Below, in pieces: positions 1 through 6,275 of a stretch of DNA of 11,227 bases (within the stretch, counting starts at the first letter, position 1; each line of letters starts with the position of its first letter). Source of the DNA: Gammaproteobacteria bacterium. GTDB taxonomy: Bacteria; Pseudomonadota; Gammaproteobacteria; UBA6429; Thiohalophilaceae. The stretch is from the NCBI GenBank assembly GCA_029882235.1, contig JAOULB010000032.1, positions 1 to 11,227 of the forward strand. Reading direction: 5' to 3'. The notes beneath the pieces were generated by a model. That model made no database searches. It had not been told where the DNA came from and worked only from the letters and a program-made list of their open reading frames with translations. The translations under genes were made by a program, and so were the position numbers.

Positions 1-621
1 AGAAACGATGAAGCAACATCAGATCTGGAAAAACTGGATGCGGTCAAACCCACTCCAGTTACCGAAAATACAGATTCAGTCGACTCACCTGTGGATAATA
101 TAGCTGAAGGTGCTGACAAACACACTATAAACAAGACTGAGTCTGAAGACGAAGCCCCTCCCAACATAGCATCGTCACAGGAAGCAGAAGAATCAACCTT
201 AAAGAGCGATGACAAAAACTCACAATACAGTGCCCGCATTAAGCCCGACGACAACGGCGTAACTATTGAAATCAATGCACCTGAAGAAGAACCTGTGTTG
301 CAGAACACAACTCCCGATAATGAAAATCAGACACAGGAATCTCAGGAGACAACGGCTGGCGACGACATTAGTCACAAGGTTACAGAATCTGAGCCAGGTA
401 TTAAAATTACAGTGAAACAGGAAAACAGCAACAAATCAGCTAAAGAAGTTGTTCACATTGTAGTTAAAGGTGACACCTTGTGGGCCATTGCCAAACACTA
501 TGTCAACAACCCCTACCAATACCCTGAGCTGGCACGCCTAAGTAATATCAAAAATCCGGATCGTATCTACCCTGGTAATCGGGTCCGAATCATCCACAAA
601 CCTTCTGATAGCAAACGGTAG
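1..621 (+). CDS. LysM-domain protein, 5' truncated by the window edge
   Basis: The frame is open from base 1, so the true start lies upstream. An in-frame GTG at 91 has no ribosome binding site before it and is probably internal. The visible 206 residues are an acidic, Glu/Thr/Ser/Asn-rich linker followed by a C-terminal LysM domain at about 448-594 (GDTLWAIAKHYV ... LARLSNIKNP ... IYPGNRVRII). LysM domains bind N-acetylglucosamine-containing glycans, mainly peptidoglycan, so this end should lie in the periplasm. No membrane segment is visible, but the next gene is a paralog with one in its middle, so one may lie upstream here. A short segment ARIKPDDNGVTIEI matches AKIERDAEGFTITL just after the paralog's membrane segment. 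The stop is 11 bases from the next start, suggesting an operon. Family certain; role unknown. Confidence 0.85.
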   Translation, partial: RNDEATSDLEKLDAVKPTPVTENTDSVDSPVDNIAEGADKHTINKTESEDEAPPNIASSQEAEESTLKSDDKNSQYSARIKPDDNGVTIEINAPEEEPVLQNTTPDNENQTQESQETTAGDDISHKVTESEPGIKITVKQENSNKSAKEVVHIVVKGDTLWAIAKHYVNNPYQYPELARLSNIKNPDRIYPGNRVRIIHKPSDSKR

Positions 622-632
622 AGACAAACGGC

Positions 633-2120
633 ATGCCGACTCGATCAACAAAAAAGCATATTGTTGAAATACTTCCTGGAGGCGATCAGGAAGAGTCCAG
701 TCATGCAAAGACTCGGCGTGTTCATCATTACCATGTAAACATCAAAGATGTGAATGGAAATCCAGAACTTAAATATGATAGACAGATCATCATTTCTGAA
801 AACAAGGCTAGTCCCACACCGGTGCATGAACAGGTAAAGAACAACATATCTCCAGCCAATTCAATCGAAAAACCAGAACAGTCGACTAATACAGAAAATA
901 CGGCCGATAAACCGAAAGCCAACGATGTACAGCCTGAAGCCGAGAAGCATAAACAGATTAATGTTTCAGAAGAGAGTTTCCCCACCCCCCCTGCTCAAAC
1001 TCAGACCAAAAACATTCTCACTGCTGAGGACACGATAGATAAACCAGAACAAGAAGACAATACAGAATATCTTGCTACTAACCCACAGCTTATTAACAAC
1101 ACAAGGTTTAAGCCCGATAAAGAAACGCAGCTTAATGTAACTGAAAATGTTTCTGCCAACCCTCCTCCGAAACCGCAGGCCCGGGCTGAGTTGGCCGCTG
1201 ATAAAATCATAACCGAATCAGAGCATGCTGAGATTGCTGAAAATACGACTGACAATTCAGAAGAAAATGAAACATTAAGCTCTGACATTGAAAGTCCGGT
1301 TAAAAATTTACCCGACACCACACTCATACATGGCGATGCCCCCCTGATCTCTGAGATAGAAACAAATGCGAACAACACCGACAGAAAAACAAGAAAAGAC
1401 TCAGAACAATTACCTCTTGAGCCAACACCTCCTGTTGAAGACAGACCAATAACTCAAGTAGAAAATAACCCGATCTCTAAAAGCGCGCTGCGTTATGTGA
1501 AAAATATAAATAATAAGTTGAAAATAACCAAATCTAAAGCAGAAAATTATTCTTATAACATAAGAGAAAAAGCTAAACAGAAAATATCAAGTTTCACAAC
1601 TGTTTCAAAAAACAATATCAGCAGAATACAAGAATCAATATCAAGTCGCGTTAATCGCATCTCTATTCCAAAAAATATTAATAAGCGACTTTTTATGTCG
1701 GCGGCCGAGGCCCGACCTAATAACAATAAAAGATTCTTATATGCTCTGGCCATTATTTTTCTGATCGCAGCTATTTTGGTCTATCTATATCCAGTATCAT
1801 TTATGCAAGGCCAGATAACGACTTCACCACCAGAGTATCAGGCTAAAATTGAGCGCGATGCAGAAGGATTCACGATCACACTCGAAAAATCTGACCGCAG
1901 CGGCTCAGAAAGTCCGATTGTTGAGATTGAACATGACATTCCAACATCACAACATCAAATTGTTCACATTGTTGTCCCTGGTGACACATTATGGTTTATT
2001 GCCAAACGTTATGTTCATGATGCTATGCAGTATCCTGAACTCGCTCGCCTGAGTAATATAAAAAATCCTCACCTGATCTATCCCGGTGATCGGGTGCTTA
2101 TTATTAAAAACCATCCATAG
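633..2120 (+). CDS. Single-pass membrane protein with acidic repeat region and C-terminal LysM domain
   Basis: This 495-residue protein has four visible parts. Residues 1-50 are polar and His/Arg-containing. Residues 51 to about 213 hold three degenerate repeats of roughly 50-58 residues, rich in Glu, Asn, Pro and Thr. Residues 284-367 are strongly basic. A hydrophobic segment at about 368-390 (FLYALAIIFLIAAILVYLY) is followed by a short linker and a LysM domain at about 443-492 (GDTLWFIAKRYV, LARLSNIKNP, IYPGDRVLII). There is no N-terminal signal peptide. The basic residues before the membrane segment place the N-terminus in the cytoplasm and LysM in the periplasm by the positive-inside rule. 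It is a paralog of the preceding gene and probably its operon partner. The ATG at 633 is the first start after the preceding stop, with only a weak GAGAC-like ribosome binding site. FimV also joins LysM, a membrane segment and cytoplasmic parts, but in the opposite order. Confidence 0.88.
   Translation: MPTRSTKKHIVEILPGGDQEESSHAKTRRVHHYHVNIKDVNGNPELKYDRQIIISENKASPTPVHEQVKNNISPANSIEKPEQSTNTENTADKPKANDVQPEAEKHKQINVSEESFPTPPAQTQTKNILTAEDTIDKPEQEDNTEYLATNPQLINNTRFKPDKETQLNVTENVSANPPPKPQARAELAADKIITESEHAEIAENTTDNSEENETLSSDIESPVKNLPDTTLIHGDAPLISEIETNANNTDRKTRKDSEQLPLEPTPPVEDRPITQVENNPISKSALRYVKNINNKLKITKSKAENYSYNIREKAKQKISSFTTVSKNNISRIQESISSRVNRISIPKNINKRLFMSAAEARPNNNKRFLYALAIIFLIAAILVYLYPVSFMQGQITTSPPEYQAKIERDAEGFTITLEKSDRSGSESPIVEIEHDIPTSQHQIVHIVVPGDTLWFIAKRYVHDAMQYPELARLSNIKNPHLIYPGDRVLIIKNHP
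783..1271 (+). repeat. Three degenerate protein-level repeats in the LysM protein
   Basis: Units run at about 783-953, 954-1127 and 1128-1271 (residues 51-107, 108-165 and 166-213). Each begins with a QIxxSE/QLNVTE-like motif: QIIISENKASPTP, QINVSEESFPTPP, QLNVTENVSANPP. Each then has a K/A-N/E-I/L stretch, and the first two share an EKPEQ/DKPEQ motif followed by a TEN/TEY-containing tail. The repeat is visible in protein but weak in DNA, so it is old. Alignment was by eye; the third unit is the least certain and shorter. Confidence 0.55.
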
Positions 2121-2158
2121 TATCTTGATCATGTTCTGTGCTGGTTTAGAATACGTAC

Positions 2159-2650
2159 ATGGACAATGTCACAAGCTGTCAGCAACTTCCAGAGAATGCT
2201 TTACAAGAGTTACTCGAAAAATATGGATTGAATATTATTTCAATTCCTTCTAACGAACCGATACCTGGAAGCTATTGGGGTGAATCAGAAGCCGGACTTA
2301 TCGGTACCACTCTTTATGTCCGTGACGATACCCCTGTCCATTCCGCCTTGCATGAAACCTGTCATTACATTTGTATGGACTCGATGCGGCGAAATAATCT
2401 ACATACCGATGCTGGAGGGCACTACGATGAAGAAAATGGCGTATGCTATCTCCAGATCCTGCTTGCCGATCACCTTGCTGAAATGAATAAAGAAATCATG
2501 ATGCGTGATATGGATAACTGGGGATACAGCTTTCGGCTGGGTTCCGCAACTTCATGGTTTCACAATGATGCTGAAGATGCTAAATCATGGTTACTGAATC
2601 ATGGCCTAATTGACCACCATAACCAACCCACCTGGAAATTAAGGCACTGA
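2159..2650 (+). CDS. HExxH-motif protein, putative zinc metallopeptidase-like, unknown function
   Basis: This 163-residue soluble protein has no signal peptide or membrane segment. HETCH at residues 65-69 is a HExxH zinc-binding motif inside a hydrophobic helix (VHSALHETCHYICM). About 22 residues on, EENGVCYLQILLAD could supply an acidic third ligand and a helix, loosely like the ImmA/IrrE arrangement, where HExxH is followed by an E-containing helix. I infer a cytoplasmic metallopeptidase-like fold, but no family is recognised with confidence. Cysteines at 7, 68, 72 and 96 are odd: one sits inside the HExxH motif and one just after it. The ATG at 2159 has no clear ribosome binding site; the ATG at 2131 is in another frame. 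It sits 38 bases after the LysM gene and 73 before the ComFB-like gene, so it may share their transcript. Confidence 0.8.
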   Translation: MDNVTSCQQLPENALQELLEKYGLNIISIPSNEPIPGSYWGESEAGLIGTTLYVRDDTPVHSALHETCHYICMDSMRRNNLHTDAGGHYDEENGVCYLQILLADHLAEMNKEIMMRDMDNWGYSFRLGSATSWFHNDAEDAKSWLLNHGLIDHHNQPTWKLRH

Positions 2651-2651
2651 C

Positions 2652-2668
2652 CAAAGCCTGCTGCTTTG
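2652..2668 (+). other. Small hairpin after the HExxH gene
   Basis: CAAAGC at 2652-2657 and GCTTTG at 2663-2668 form a perfect six-base stem with loop CTGCT, starting two bases after the stop codon. No run of T follows, so it is not a standard intrinsic terminator. It could stabilise the upstream mRNA end or attenuate, or be chance. Confidence 0.3.
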
Positions 2669-2723
2669 CAGATCCTCATCCTGGCGACTATGCTCAGGGA
2701 TATATTCTCAAATTGGATTACAC

Positions 2724-3005
2724 ATGAGCTTTGATAATATACACAACTATTATGAGCAACTAGTCATCGACAAGATTATGGAACTCACTCCTAAACGTCC
2801 AGTCGACGCAGACGAAAATTTTCTCGAGGACGTTGCCTGTGTAGCACTAAATCATCTACCTGCACGCTATGTTCGCTATGATGTTGATATTGTTTATTAT
2901 ATGACGTCTGATGAGCGCAACAGGATGATCGAGCAAATTGATAATGCCGTTACCTTTGCAATTGAATATGTGCTCAGTCATCGCCAACGATCCAACGAAA
3001 ATTAA
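2724..3005 (+). CDS. ComFB-family protein, possible c-di-GMP-binding effector
   Basis: This 93-residue protein matches the ComFB family (late competence development protein, PF10719) in length and pattern. It has an N-terminal helix NYYEQLVIDKIMEL and then the core DVACVALNHLPARYVRYDVD, where the LNxLPxRYV motif is the family hallmark. A C-terminal helix (residues about 62-88) follows. ComFB was named in the Bacillus comF operon; cyanobacterial members have been reported to bind c-di-GMP and control motility or competence. The cysteine cluster of some members is absent: one Cys (C34) remains. It is predicted cytoplasmic. Its neighbours are envelope proteins, so a c-di-GMP link to the envelope is possible but inferred. 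The ATG at 2724 has no strong ribosome binding site (GGATTACAC precedes it). Confidence 0.85.
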   Translation: MSFDNIHNYYEQLVIDKIMELTPKRPVDADENFLEDVACVALNHLPARYVRYDVDIVYYMTSDERNRMIEQIDNAVTFAIEYVLSHRQRSNEN

Positions 3006-3026
3006 CTATATCTATTTCGAGACATT

Positions 3027-3053
3027 TTGTTCCTTACTCAGAATGGGTATGAT
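3027..3053 (+). promoter_or_regulatory. Weak candidate promoter before apaG
   Basis: TATGAT at 3048-3053 matches the sigma-70 -10 box at five of six bases. The best upstream partner, TTGTTC at 3027-3032, matches -35 moderately but is only 15 bases away, shorter than the ideal 17. It lies in the 80-base gap before apaG. Weak evidence; apaG may instead be read from upstream. Confidence 0.22.
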
Positions 3054-3085
3054 CAAGCTTCACTTGCTAAGCAGTTTATCCGACT

Positions 3086-3472
3086 ATGACAAAACAAGAC
3101 TTAAGCCATGATACGCGTATTGAAGTCGAGACGATGTACATCCCGGAGCAATCCAGCCCCGAGCATGAACATTATGTGTTTAGCTACACCATTACCATTA
3201 AAAACCATGGTACCGTTCCTGCGAAACTGCTGACCCGTCACTGGATCATTACTGATGCCAATGGGCATTCTGAAGAAGTGCGCGGAGAAGGTGTTGTCGG
3301 TGAACAACCCTACCTCAAACCCGGTGAAGGCTTTCGCTACACCAGCGGCACCGTCATCAAAACCCCAGTGGGTAGCATGCAGGGCAGTTACCAGATGCTG
3401 GCCGATGATGGGGTAGCATTTGAAGCCCCCATCTCTGCTTTTTCTCTGTCCATGCCAAACGTACTGCACTAG
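3086..3472 (+). CDS. apaG: ApaG domain protein
   Basis: This 128-residue protein has the usual length of ApaG (about 125). Its central block VRGEGVVGEQPYLKPGEGF followed by YTSG is the family signature, including the Gly-rich GxGxxG motif. The fold is a fibronectin type III-like beta sandwich. The bacterial protein's biochemical role is unsettled; it is linked to Co2+ resistance and Mg2+ efflux in Salmonella (CorD). The N-terminal part (IEVETMYIPEQSSPEHEHYVFSYTITIKN) also fits the family. In E. coli and relatives apaG directly precedes apaH in the surA-pdxA-rsmA-apaG-apaH cluster. Here apaH lies 5.6 kb downstream and no rsmA is seen just upstream. The ATG at 3086 gives a normal N-terminus, without a clear ribosome binding site. 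Confidence 0.96.
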   Translation: MTKQDLSHDTRIEVETMYIPEQSSPEHEHYVFSYTITIKNHGTVPAKLLTRHWIITDANGHSEEVRGEGVVGEQPYLKPGEGFRYTSGTVIKTPVGSMQGSYQMLADDGVAFEAPISAFSLSMPNVLH

Positions 3473-3531
3473 TAAGAATTATTCTCATTTTGTTGGTATG
3501 CACTGTTCTGTGACATATCCTGCATTTTTGT

Positions 3532-3549
3532 AGGTCTAATAAAGGTCTA
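3532..3549 (+). repeat. Tandem AGGTCTA direct repeat, 11-base period, before module A
   Basis: AGGTCTA occurs at 3532-3538 and again at 3543-3549, eleven bases apart, about one DNA helical turn. It lies in the 138-base gap between apaG and the TPR-barrel gene. TCTAAT at 3535-3540 also resembles a -10 box, with GTGACA at 3510-3515 as a poorly spaced (19 bases) -35. It may be a regulator site overlapping a promoter, or chance. Confidence 0.3.
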
Positions 3550-3582
3550 CACACGCTGAACCGATAAACGTATGGAGAGATT

Positions 3583-3599
3583 AAATTCCTGAGGAATTT
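3583..3599 (+). promoter_or_regulatory. Palindrome/hairpin in the leader of TPR-barrel gene A
   Basis: AAATTCC (3583-3589) and GGAATTT (3593-3599) are perfect inverted copies separated by TGA, ending 11 bases before the ATG at 3611. The right arm overlaps GAGGAA (3591-3596), the only purine-rich ribosome-binding-like run in the leader, though 14 bases from the start is too far for a normal one. It could be an operator in DNA or an RNA hairpin affecting translation. Confidence 0.35.
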
Positions 3600-3610
3600 G
3601 GACCATACCC

Positions 3611-5086
3611 ATGACATTCGGCCCTGATAAAAATAATTCACATCACAAAAGCATACTTGAACGCTGCCTTTGTGCTGGGCTGGCAATATTCGTCTGTATC
3701 TATTCCTCCTGGGCCATCGCGATTACTCCTGCTGATCAGGAATCTGACCGCCAGAATCATTCTGAGACAGTCGTTCAAGGTACTCTTGAAGATGCCCAAA
3801 AGGCATTTAAGGCAAAAAATTATGCTGAATCATTAACAATTTTATCCTCGCTGGAAGGAAAGTACGCGGGACAGATTGAATTTGACTATCTGCTCGGTCG
3901 ATGTGCGCTGGAAACCAGTAATTTTGACCTGGCCATATCGGCGTTGATAAGGGTTTTAACCGTTGATCCAGCATTTGCTGCGGGACGCTTTGAGCTTGCG
4001 CGGGCCTATTACAGTAAAGGTGTTCGCCTATTATCTAAAGGCCCGTTTGAACAGGCCCGAGATCAATTTAAGCTTGTTCTTCAACAAAACCCACCAGCGA
4101 AAATAAAACTGGCGATCAACAAATACCAGCAACATATCGACAAATATCTGGAAGTTCGCGAAATGAAAACCCGGCTATTTGTTGAACTCTCCGGCGGTTA
4201 TGACTCAAATGTTGGCAGTAATTCAGATGATCAATATTTTAGTTATTATGATTACTCCAGCAGTTCAATGAAGACCTATGATGTACTCAGAGGTACCGGA
4301 AAACACGATTCTAGTTTTGGACAAGTCCTTGCAGGCATAGGAATTGCCATGCCTCTATTTAGCAATAACTTCGAATTATTTGGTGATGCAAGCGTAAGTA
4401 GAAAATCATATACAGACATACACGAATACGATCACGGTGCTGATCAAGTTCAGTTCGGTGCTCGGCACTATGGTGTCTCTAATACAAAACTGGCTCGACT
4501 TCGTTTTAAAAAAATCGAGGCTATAGATTCCGGTGAACGTTATTACAATGAGTTTGAACTTAAATTTGAATGGGCATTGCGTTTAAACAGAGAAAATGCC
4601 TTGAAGACCACTTTTGTCGGTGGAGATTCAAATTACGATGACTATAACGCGTCTTCCATGTCCATCAATTACAGTCGGCTTGGTGTTGAATGGACATATC
4701 TGACCCATAATGAAAGCAAATCCAGCTATCAGATACTTGGCCTTGTTGGTGGTGATCAACCACATGGGTGTTATTCAACAGGAAGCACATGTAATAGTAT
4801 TTATCTAAGAGACATTACTGGATTACGACTGGCCTGGTCCAGAAATATTTTTGATCAATCCAGACTCTACAGCAGTCTCTATTTTCAGCGTTCATCGTAT
4901 GGCAATGAAGCATTTTATCAACGCAGGAATGATAACAGAGTTGAACTTTTCTTAGGGCTTAATACGCCGATCGGAGACACATGGTTTATTCGACCAGAAA
5001 TTCATTTAATCAACAATGATTCCTCAGTAGACCTGTATGATTTTAACCGTTCTGTTGCAACGGTTACCATAAGATGGGAACAGTAA
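3611..5086 (+). CDS. TPR plus outer-membrane beta-barrel protein, Slam/SlipAM-like (copy A)
   Basis: This 491-residue protein starts with a signal peptide (hydrophobic LCAGLAIFVCIYSSWAIA, likely cleavage after AIA near residue 37). TPR-like helices follow at about 57-180 (AQKAFKAKNYAESL; AISALIRVLTVDPAFAAGRFELARAYY; QARDQFKLVLQQNPP). A beta-rich domain with alternating aromatic residues fills 187-491, opening with LFVELSGGYDSNVGS and ending near RPEIHLINNDSSVDLYDFNR. This TPR-then-barrel layout and the GYDSNV and YDFNR motifs resemble the surface lipoprotein assembly modifier family (PF04575), whose studied members move lipoproteins across the outer membrane. The substrate here is unknown and the family call is by eye. 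C387 and C394 lie in a predicted loop and have counterparts in copy B. The last residues are WEQ, lacking the usual terminal aromatic. An in-frame stop at 3590 and no earlier ATG support the start at 3611. The FecR gene follows two bases later. Confidence 0.85.
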   Translation: MTFGPDKNNSHHKSILERCLCAGLAIFVCIYSSWAIAITPADQESDRQNHSETVVQGTLEDAQKAFKAKNYAESLTILSSLEGKYAGQIEFDYLLGRCALETSNFDLAISALIRVLTVDPAFAAGRFELARAYYSKGVRLLSKGPFEQARDQFKLVLQQNPPAKIKLAINKYQQHIDKYLEVREMKTRLFVELSGGYDSNVGSNSDDQYFSYYDYSSSSMKTYDVLRGTGKHDSSFGQVLAGIGIAMPLFSNNFELFGDASVSRKSYTDIHEYDHGADQVQFGARHYGVSNTKLARLRFKKIEAIDSGERYYNEFELKFEWALRLNRENALKTTFVGGDSNYDDYNASSMSINYSRLGVEWTYLTHNESKSSYQILGLVGGDQPHGCYSTGSTCNSIYLRDITGLRLAWSRNIFDQSRLYSSLYFQRSSYGNEAFYQRRNDNRVELFLGLNTPIGDTWFIRPEIHLINNDSSVDLYDFNRSVATVTIRWEQ

Positions 5087-5088
5087 GT

Positions 5089-6078
5089 ATGATTACTCTA
5101 CTCAATAAACGATCATTCCTACGCAGCTTAGTTTGTACCCTGGCGCTACTACTTATGCCCTTGCAATATGCACATGCTCATGCAGGTAAAGTTCTGTTTG
5201 CCAGTGGCCAAGTCACAGTAAAATCCAGGAAACATAACAATACAACACTTAAACGAGGCAGTGAAATATGGGCGGGTGATATAATTATGACTGGAAAGAA
5301 TGGCACCATTCAGATTCGTACAGGCGATGACAGTCTAATTTCACTAAAACCGAACAGTAAACTCATAATCGAGGCACATAAGCATTCAGGCCCAGAAGAT
5401 GAACAGTATAGTTCAATTGAAATTGTTAAAGGTGCAATGCGCGCAGTTACAGGCTTGATTGGTAAAAACAAACCAGACAATTTCCGCATTAAGGCGCGAG
5501 GCTCAACCATTGGAATTCGTGGCACTGAATTTGTAGTTCAGGTATGTGAAAGAGACGAATGTAATCTGGCAAGCGAAGGGCAAAGGAGAGATCCAGCTGA
5601 TAATGGTGTTTATGTCGGTGTCGTCAGTGGTGCAATCACCGTTGAAAATAATAAAAAGATCGTTGAACTCGACTCCAGCCTGAATGTAGTCCTGGGTGTC
5701 AGTATGGGGGTGAGCAAGAACAAATACCAATATGTTTATATTGAGGAAAGAAATGATGATCCTGTTGTTCTAAAAGAGGTGCCAAAGATTCTGAGTAAGG
5801 CAATGGCACCACCCGGCCTGAAAACAAAGCAAAAATCCAGACATACCATGAAACCCTATGCCGGACTTGATAGTGCACATATTGAAACACATCTTGCCCA
5901 AACTGCCCCTATCGATAAACCCCGCTCAGGACTAGCAGATTTTGAAAATCTGGCCTATCCATCAGCCCCGGATGTATTCAAGGCATGGCGTGAAGTACGA
6001 GGTTCATATCTTGGTATCGATGTTTCTGATGGCCAGGAATACAACCTGACCAGTGGTACTCCTGCTCTAACTCCCTGA
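5089..6078 (+). CDS. Periplasmic FecR-domain protein (copy A)
   Basis: This protein of 329 residues has a signal peptide (FLRSLVCTLALLLMPLQYAHAHA, given here in two parts: basic start, then hydrophobic core; cleavage after AHA near residue 30-32). The FecR domain (PF04773) covers about 33-190: GKVLFASGQVTV, LKRGSEIWAGD, QIRTGDDSLISLKPNSKL, AVTGLIGKNKP, STIGIRGTEFVV, GVYVGVVSGAI. It lacks the anti-sigma N-terminal part of E. coli FecR and is exported whole, so it is more likely a periplasmic partner of the barrel than an iron-signalling regulator (inference). C153 and C158 are close enough for a disulfide. A Lys-rich stretch and a tail with KPYAGLD and YPSAPDVF follow; copy B shares the tail. 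I prefer ATG 5089 over ATG 5074: GGGA at 5076-5079 is well placed, and the two-base gap from the barrel stop is the same in copy B. The alternative start adds MGTVS. Confidence 0.9.
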   Translation: MITLLNKRSFLRSLVCTLALLLMPLQYAHAHAGKVLFASGQVTVKSRKHNNTTLKRGSEIWAGDIIMTGKNGTIQIRTGDDSLISLKPNSKLIIEAHKHSGPEDEQYSSIEIVKGAMRAVTGLIGKNKPDNFRIKARGSTIGIRGTEFVVQVCERDECNLASEGQRRDPADNGVYVGVVSGAITVENNKKIVELDSSLNVVLGVSMGVSKNKYQYVYIEERNDDPVVLKEVPKILSKAMAPPGLKTKQKSRHTMKPYAGLDSAHIETHLAQTAPIDKPRSGLADFENLAYPSAPDVFKAWREVRGSYLGIDVSDGQEYNLTSGTPALTP

Positions 6079-6241
6079 GAATTCTTAACGCAGATATTCT
6101 GCCTCAACACTTCTCAAGTTGCATCATTTCTAAACCCCGAACTTTTCTGCGTTCAATGGCAAATAAGCTGTTCGTACACGGATTTATCTTTCTATTCCCC
6201 TTAAAGTGAACCCTGTTCCCACCGCTAAGGCTATAACCGAA

Positions 6242-6271
6242 TTGACACTTACCGCTTTTTATACGTATCAA
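6242..6271 (+). promoter_or_regulatory. Candidate sigma-70 promoter before module B
   Basis: TTGACA at 6242-6247 is a perfect -35 box. TATCAA at 6266-6271, 18 bases on, matches -10 at four of six. ATACGTAT at 6261-6268 is a perfect palindrome overlapping it. Transcription would begin near 6278, just past the proposed ATG at 6276, which conflicts with that start; a shorter-spaced TATACG at 6260-6265 would fit better by position. It suggests module B may have its own promoter. Confidence 0.28.
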
Positions 6272-6275
6272 ATCT

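Noticed and set aside
1001..1378. 125-codon minus-strand frame inside the LysM protein.
   Set aside because: It is the mirror of the repetitive acidic coding region; the Ser/Val/Leu-rich product is a composition effect.
3101..3469. 122-codon minus-strand frame opposite apaG.
   Set aside because: apaG is a clear family match over the whole interval, so the opposite frame is a shadow.
5074..5088. Earlier ATG at 5074 as the start of FecR copy A.
   Set aside because: It lies inside the barrel gene with no ribosome binding site. The start at 5089 has GGGA upstream and reproduces the two-base gap seen in copy B.
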